Source: Pseudomonadota bacterium (lineage in GTDB: Bacteria; Desulfobacterota; Binatia; UBA9968). From it: DNA of 64,000 nt. The notes under the pieces are model-generated. The model was not told the origin of the DNA. It ran no database searches and saw nothing but the letters and a program-made list of their open reading frames with translations. A program made the translations under genes and the position numbers. The stretch spans positions 1 to 64,000 of the forward strand of contig JAJPJQ010000018.1 of the NCBI GenBank assembly GCA_021324155.1. The letters are read 5' to 3'. Positions within the stretch are counted from its first letter, which is position 1, and every line of letters starts with the position of its first letter. Shown here in pieces: positions 59,725 to 64,000 of the stretch.

Positions 59725-60318
59725 GTGACGCAGCCGATGCGGGAAAAGATTCTACGCAAATGCCGCGAGTCGGTCGCGGTGCAGGAAAAGTTTTTCGACC
59801 AACACGCCGACCTGATCGGCGCGCTCTGCGAAGAGATGGCGGCGCGATTCCAGCGCGGCGCCAGGCTCTGGGTCATGGGCAACGGCGGAAGCGCGTGCGA
59901 CGCGCAGCACGTCGCGGTCGAATTCGTCCATCCGATTATCGACAAACGCCGGCCGCTGCCCGTCCTCGATCTCACCAGCCAAGTACCGATCTTGACCGCG
60001 ATCGCCAACGACAAGGATTTCAGCCGCGTTTTTGTCGATCAGATCGAGCTCAGCGGCCGCGCGGACGACATGGTGCTCGCGCTTTCGACGAGCGGCCAGT
60101 CGGCGAATCTAATCTACGCGCTCGGCGCCGCGCGAAAAAAAGAAATGCTCACGATCGCCCTCGCGGGCAAGGACGGCGGGCGTATCGCCGAGAGCGCCGA
60201 GTACTGCTTCGTCGTGCCGAGCTTCAGTATCCATCGCATTCAGGAATGCCACGTCGCGCTGCTGCACATCATCTGGGACCTCGTCCATGTCGCGATGGGA
60301 GAGGAGGACGTTGTCTGA
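59725..60318 (+). CDS. SIS-domain protein, GmhA/phosphoheptose-isomerase-like; probable GTG start
   Basis: LWVMGNGGSACDAQHVAVEFVHPI; MVLALSTSGQSANLIYAL. Confidence 0.87.
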   Translation: MTQPMREKILRKCRESVAVQEKFFDQHADLIGALCEEMAARFQRGARLWVMGNGGSACDAQHVAVEFVHPIIDKRRPLPVLDLTSQVPILTAIANDKDFSRVFVDQIELSGRADDMVLALSTSGQSANLIYALGAARKKEMLTIALAGKDGGRIAESAEYCFVVPSFSIHRIQECHVALLHIIWDLVHVAMGEEDVV

Positions 60319-61385
60319 TGGCGACCAACGGAACCGCGCCCGATCCTCTCAACGGCAGCTGTCCCGTACCGATCGCCGAGCACGGCCGGATCGTGCTCGG
60401 TCACGGCAGCGGCGGCAAGCTCAGCGGCGAACTTTTGCAGGACATTTTCCTTCCGGCCTTCGATAACGAGCATCTGGCGCGTCTCGGTGATCAGGCGATG
60501 CTGGACGTCAATAGAACGCGGCTCGCTTTCACGACCGACTCATTCGTTGTGACGCCAATCTTCTTCCCCGGCGGCGACATCGGCCAGCTGGCGATCAACG
60601 GCACGATCAACGATCTTGCGATGGGCGGCGCCCGCCCTCTCTACATCGCGGCGGCTTTCATACTGGAAGAGGGACTGGAAATCGATGAGCTTCGACGTGT
60701 GGTCGAGTCGATGCGCGCCGCGGCCGCCGCAGCCGGCGTGCAAGTCGTGACCGGCGACACCAAAGTCGTGGAGCGCGGCAAAGGCGACAAGCTCTTCATT
60801 ACCACGACCGGCCTGGGCATCGTCGATAAGCCGGTGGCGATCTCCGCCGATCGGGCGCGGCCCGGCGATAAAGTGATCCTCAGTGGCACGATCGGCGACC
60901 ACGGCATGGCGATCATGTCGCGGCGCGAAAACCTCGAGTTTGAGGGAACTATCGAGAGCGACAGCGCCGCGCTCAACGGCCTCGTTTCCACCATGATAGC
61001 TGCAAGCCCGGATATCCACTGCCTGCGCGACCCAACGCGAGGCGGCGTCGCTACGACGCTGAACGAGCTGGCGGTTGCTTCGGCGGTGGGAATCGAGATC
61101 GACGAGAAGGAAATTCCTGTCCGGGAAGCCGTCAGAGGCGCGTGCGAGATCATGGGTCTCGATCCGCTTTACGTGGCAAACGAAGGAAAGCTTGTGGCGA
61201 TCGTCGCGCCGGACGCGGCGGATTCGATTTTGTCCGCCATGCGCTCGCATCCGTTGGGAAAAGATGCCGCAATCGTCGGTGAAGTCCTGGCGGAGCATCC
61301 ACGAATGGTGGTGTTGAAAACCACGATCGGCGGGAGACGCATCGTGGATGTTCTGTTCGGAGAGCAATTGCCGCGCATCTGTTGA
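60318..61385 (+). CDS. hypE: Hydrogenase expression/formation protein HypE
   Basis: IVLGHGSGGKLSGELLQDIFLPAF; TTDSFVVTPIFFPGGDIGQLAINGTINDLAMGGARPLYIAAAFILEEGL; C-terminal PRIC. Confidence 0.96.
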   Translation: MATNGTAPDPLNGSCPVPIAEHGRIVLGHGSGGKLSGELLQDIFLPAFDNEHLARLGDQAMLDVNRTRLAFTTDSFVVTPIFFPGGDIGQLAINGTINDLAMGGARPLYIAAAFILEEGLEIDELRRVVESMRAAAAAAGVQVVTGDTKVVERGKGDKLFITTTGLGIVDKPVAISADRARPGDKVILSGTIGDHGMAIMSRRENLEFEGTIESDSAALNGLVSTMIAASPDIHCLRDPTRGGVATTLNELAVASAVGIEIDEKEIPVREAVRGACEIMGLDPLYVANEGKLVAIVAPDAADSILSAMRSHPLGKDAAIVGEVLAEHPRMVVLKTTIGGRRIVDVLFGEQLPRIC

Positions 61386-61434
61386 GACCGTTTATTGAAG
61401 TTTGACGGAAACCTTTAGATTTTAATTGCTGCTT

Positions 61435-63171
61435 ATGACCGCCGAAAAAAACAAGACGTTTCTGCCGGGATTCGAAAGGTTCCTTGCCGGCGACGGCCGG
61501 CCGCCGGAGGTATCCGAGGCGATCGATGTCCTTGAAGATCTCGCCGGCTTCTTTCTCGACGCGCGCGTCGAAGCGAATCGAATAAGCCGAGCGCGCTCGA
61601 ACGATTACGAGACGATCTACCGCATTCTCGCAGAGCAGATCCCCGCCGTCGTGTTTCTTGCCTTCCTCGACGAAGGATTCGGTCAGGCATATGTCAGTCC
61701 GCACATCGAGACCGTGCTCGGCTTTACCCAGCAAGAATGGCTCAACGACCCAGTGCGCTGGTACAAGCAGCTGCACCCCGATGACAAAGAAAGGTGGAGC
61801 CGTGAAGCGGCCGAGATGTTTCTATCCGGCGCGCCGCTCAAGTCCACTTATCGTGTCATCGCCCGGGACGGGCACACGGTATGGTTTCAATGCGACGCGC
61901 GCATGATCCGTCACGACGACGGAAGTCCCTGGCTGGTGCACGGGGTCGCGTTCGATATCACAGAGCTGAAGGAATCGCAGCACGCGCTCGCGCGCGATGT
62001 CGCAGAACGCCAGCGCCTTGAGCGGCAGCTCTTGCAAGCGCAGAAGATGGAAAGTATCGGCACCCTTGCGGGCGGAATCGCGCACGACTTCAACAATATA
62101 TTGAATATTATTCAGGGATATTCCGCGCTGATTATGGAAACCTCGGGGGATCGGCGGAAGCTCCGCGAGAACGTCCAAGTCATTCGGGAAACCGTCGAGC
62201 GGGGCGCCGTGCTGGTCCAGCAGCTGCTGACGGTCGCGCGCAAGACCGAAGTCAAATTCGAGCCCGTCGACATCGATGAGTTGCTGCGCAAAGTCGCCAA
62301 ACTGACGGGCGAGACCTTTCCCAAGACGATCACGATCTCGCTCGAATTGCATTCGAATCTCCCACGAACGCAGGCGGATCCGAACCGGCTGGTACAGGCG
62401 CTGCTCAATCTATGCGTCAATGCGCGCGACGCGATGAATGAGAGCGGAACGCTGACGCTGCGCAACGGCATCGTCTCCGGAAGTGACCTTCGGCATCGAT
62501 TCCCGGATGCGGACGAGCAGCGGTATGTCTCGGTTGCTGTCGCAGATACAGGCCCGGGAATGGAAAAAAACATTCGCGACCACATCTTCGATCCATTTTT
62601 CACGACCAAAGAACCAGGTAAAGGCACCGGGCTAGGTCTGCCGATGGCGTATAGTATAGTGCGGGATCATAATGGCTTCATCGACGTGCAAAGCGAGCCG
62701 GGACGAGGCACGACCTTCTGCATTTACATTCCTTTGATTATTCCCGACGCGGGGAAAAGCGTCGTTCAAGAACTTGCGATAAATGAGATGCAAAGAAGCC
62801 AAGAAAGCGGTCAAACGGTTCTTTTTGTCGAAGACGAACCCCACCAGGTCAACCTGATCCGCGACTTCTTGGAGCGGAGCGGTTATCGGGTGCTGATAGC
62901 ACGGGACGGCGTGGAGGCGGTGAAAATTCACCATCATCACAGCGACCAGATCGCGGCCGTCATTCTGGATTTATCATTGCCCAAGCTCAACGGATGGGAC
63001 GCTTTTTTATCCATTAAGCAAAAGCAACCCACGGTGCGGACCATCTTGGCTACGGGCTATATAACTCCGGATCAACGCTCAATGATGTTGAGTGAAGGCG
63101 TGATCGATATACTTCCCAAGCCTTACGTGCCAAACGATCTACTAAAACGGCTCCGCGAGGTCATAACTTGA
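61435..63171 (+). CDS. PAS-containing hybrid histidine kinase with C-terminal receiver domain
   Basis: [23 protein letters not shown] (PAS); [18 protein letters not shown] (HisKA); [11 protein letters not shown]...[15 protein letters not shown] (HATPase); LFVEDEP...[14 protein letters not shown] (REC). Confidence 0.93.
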   Translation: MTAEKNKTFLPGFERFLAGDGRPPEVSEAIDVLEDLAGFFLDARVEANRISRARSNDYETIYRILAEQIPAVVFLAFLDEGFGQAYVSPHIETVLGFTQQEWLNDPVRWYKQLHPDDKERWSREAAEMFLSGAPLKSTYRVIARDGHTVWFQCDARMIRHDDGSPWLVHGVAFDITELKESQHALARDVAERQRLERQLLQAQKMESIGTLAGGIAHDFNNILNIIQGYSALIMETSGDRRKLRENVQVIRETVERGAVLVQQLLTVARKTEVKFEPVDIDELLRKVAKLTGETFPKTITISLELHSNLPRTQADPNRLVQALLNLCVNARDAMNESGTLTLRNGIVSGSDLRHRFPDADEQRYVSVAVADTGPGMEKNIRDHIFDPFFTTKEPGKGTGLGLPMAYSIVRDHNGFIDVQSEPGRGTTFCIYIPLIIPDAGKSVVQELAINEMQRSQESGQTVLFVEDEPHQVNLIRDFLERSGYRVLIARDGVEAVKIHHHHSDQIAAVILDLSLPKLNGWDAFLSIKQKQPTVRTILATGYITPDQRSMMLSEGVIDILPKPYVPNDLLKRLREVIT

Positions 63172-63380
63172 TTTGGTCCCCGCGAGCAGGCTTGAAGGCG
63201 AGCCTCGGCGTTCCTATGAACGTGAATCGTTGTGTTGAATTACCTCGTGAGCGTCTGGCGGTCCGGGATTATTTTGCACAACGGACTGGCCATTCTTTTA
63301 TTAGCGTCTTTCTCTTAGCCGGCGGTTTAGTATCCCAAATGTATCCAGACCCAGCCAGAAGCAGCCGAAACTAAAGAAAA

Positions 63381-63417
63381 AGGCCGGCGCCGCTACGAGG
63401 GAACGGCCTTGCTTTCT
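63381..63417 (+). terminator. Possible hairpin terminator
   Basis: AAGGCCG...CGGCCTT followed by T-rich GCTTTCTT. Confidence 0.35.
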
Positions 63418-63419
63418 TG

Positions 63420-63482
63420 CCCATGTAGCTCAGGGAAAAATCTACGGATCTGGTTGGGGGTTAAAATCCTCCTGTTGCGCCA
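63420..63482 (+). pseudogene. Degenerate tRNA-Arg(ACG) remnant
   Basis: GTAGCTCA, CTACGGATCTGG, TTGGGGGTT and AAATCC..GCGCCA shared with intact tRNA-Arg at 49950-50026; D and acceptor arms broken. Confidence 0.75.
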
Positions 63483-63650
63483 TATCCGGCAAGTTGCGCC
63501 CGCCAAGTTTTAGGTCGCTCCGAGTTTCCCAGGTCGTTTCCAAGACATTCAGGCCGTGGATCTCACGTGCGCGCAGTCGCCGCGACTCGCCGAACATCTC
63601 ACGTGATCGAGACTTGAACAGCGCTGGGGTAATTGCTTTTCGTCGACCAT

Positions 63651-63920
63651 TCACCGGGCGGAACGCGTCTTGCCTTTTTCCGTTGGACTGACAATCAGTA
63701 TCCCGGCGTGGATTTTTCTAACCGATTCCCACGAAATTCGCTCGCGCACCACTCTTTTAAGGCCAAGGCGCTCCGCCAGTCCGCCGTAGCCATAGACGAA
63801 CTCACGGATGTCCGCCTCGTTCGTTTGCGGCTTGGGTTCGCAGCGGAGATCGATTAGATGTCCGAGCCTCCGGCCTCCCTCGTCGGCGATTTCCAAAAAT
63901 AAGAGATCGGATAGCTTCAT
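63651..63920 (-). CDS. PRC-barrel-like domain protein
   Basis: MKLSDLLFLEIADEGGRRLGHLIDLRCEP ... ISWESVRKIHAGILIV. Confidence 0.55.
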   Translation of the reverse strand: MKLSDLLFLEIADEGGRRLGHLIDLRCEPKPQTNEADIREFVYGYGGLAERLGLKRVVRERISWESVRKIHAGILIVSPTEKGKTRSAR

Positions 63921-64000
63921 GATCGTAAAACTTTTCTCATGAAACGCGCTGCTTTGCGATCCGCCTTCCCGAGCCCCAACTCGGCGGCGGTAGACCTTAA

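Noticed and set aside
60318-61385. selD (selenophosphate synthetase) as support for Sec at the hydrogenase TGA
   Set aside because: The AIRS-family protein has the HypE C-terminal PRIC end and hyp operon context, so it is HypE
63442-63654. 70 aa - strand ORF ending MAQQEDFNPQPDP
   Set aside because: Its C-terminus is the antisense translation of the tRNA-Arg remnant, a common source of false ORFs

Overview
The window is a GC-rich bacterial chromosomal segment of about 64 kb with dense coding on both strands. All family calls come from reading motifs in the supplied translations; no database search was run. Main blocks: (1) a truncated mscL and small enzymes; (2) a TctA/TctB tripartite tricarboxylate transporter with three TctC-like binding proteins, followed by several orphan ABC-type substrate-binding proteins and a hydroxycinnamoyl-CoA hydratase/lyase-like gene; (3) a cell-envelope group (lytic transglycosylase, M23 peptidase, bactofilin, murI); (4) secA with an unusually long coiled-coil insertion; (5) a surface-type cluster with two FecR genes and two TPR/outer-membrane beta-barrel genes around a large cadherin/Ig-like exported protein; (6) gatCAB, rnhB, yraN and serS, with two tRNA-Ser genes next to serS; (7) a 'group 1h' (actinobacterial-type, high-affinity) [NiFe]-hydrogenase operon with hupD-like and hypA-F-C-D-SIS-E genes and a hybrid histidine kinase. 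Block 7 lies between an intact tRNA-Arg(ACG) and a degenerate same-orientation copy of that tRNA, which suggests an old tRNA-targeted island. The most notable observations are an in-frame TGA inside the hydrogenase small subunit directly after an FeS-ligand Cys, the tRNA-flanked hydrogenase island, the SecA insertion of roughly 270 residues, and the FecR/TPR-barrel/cadherin cluster.
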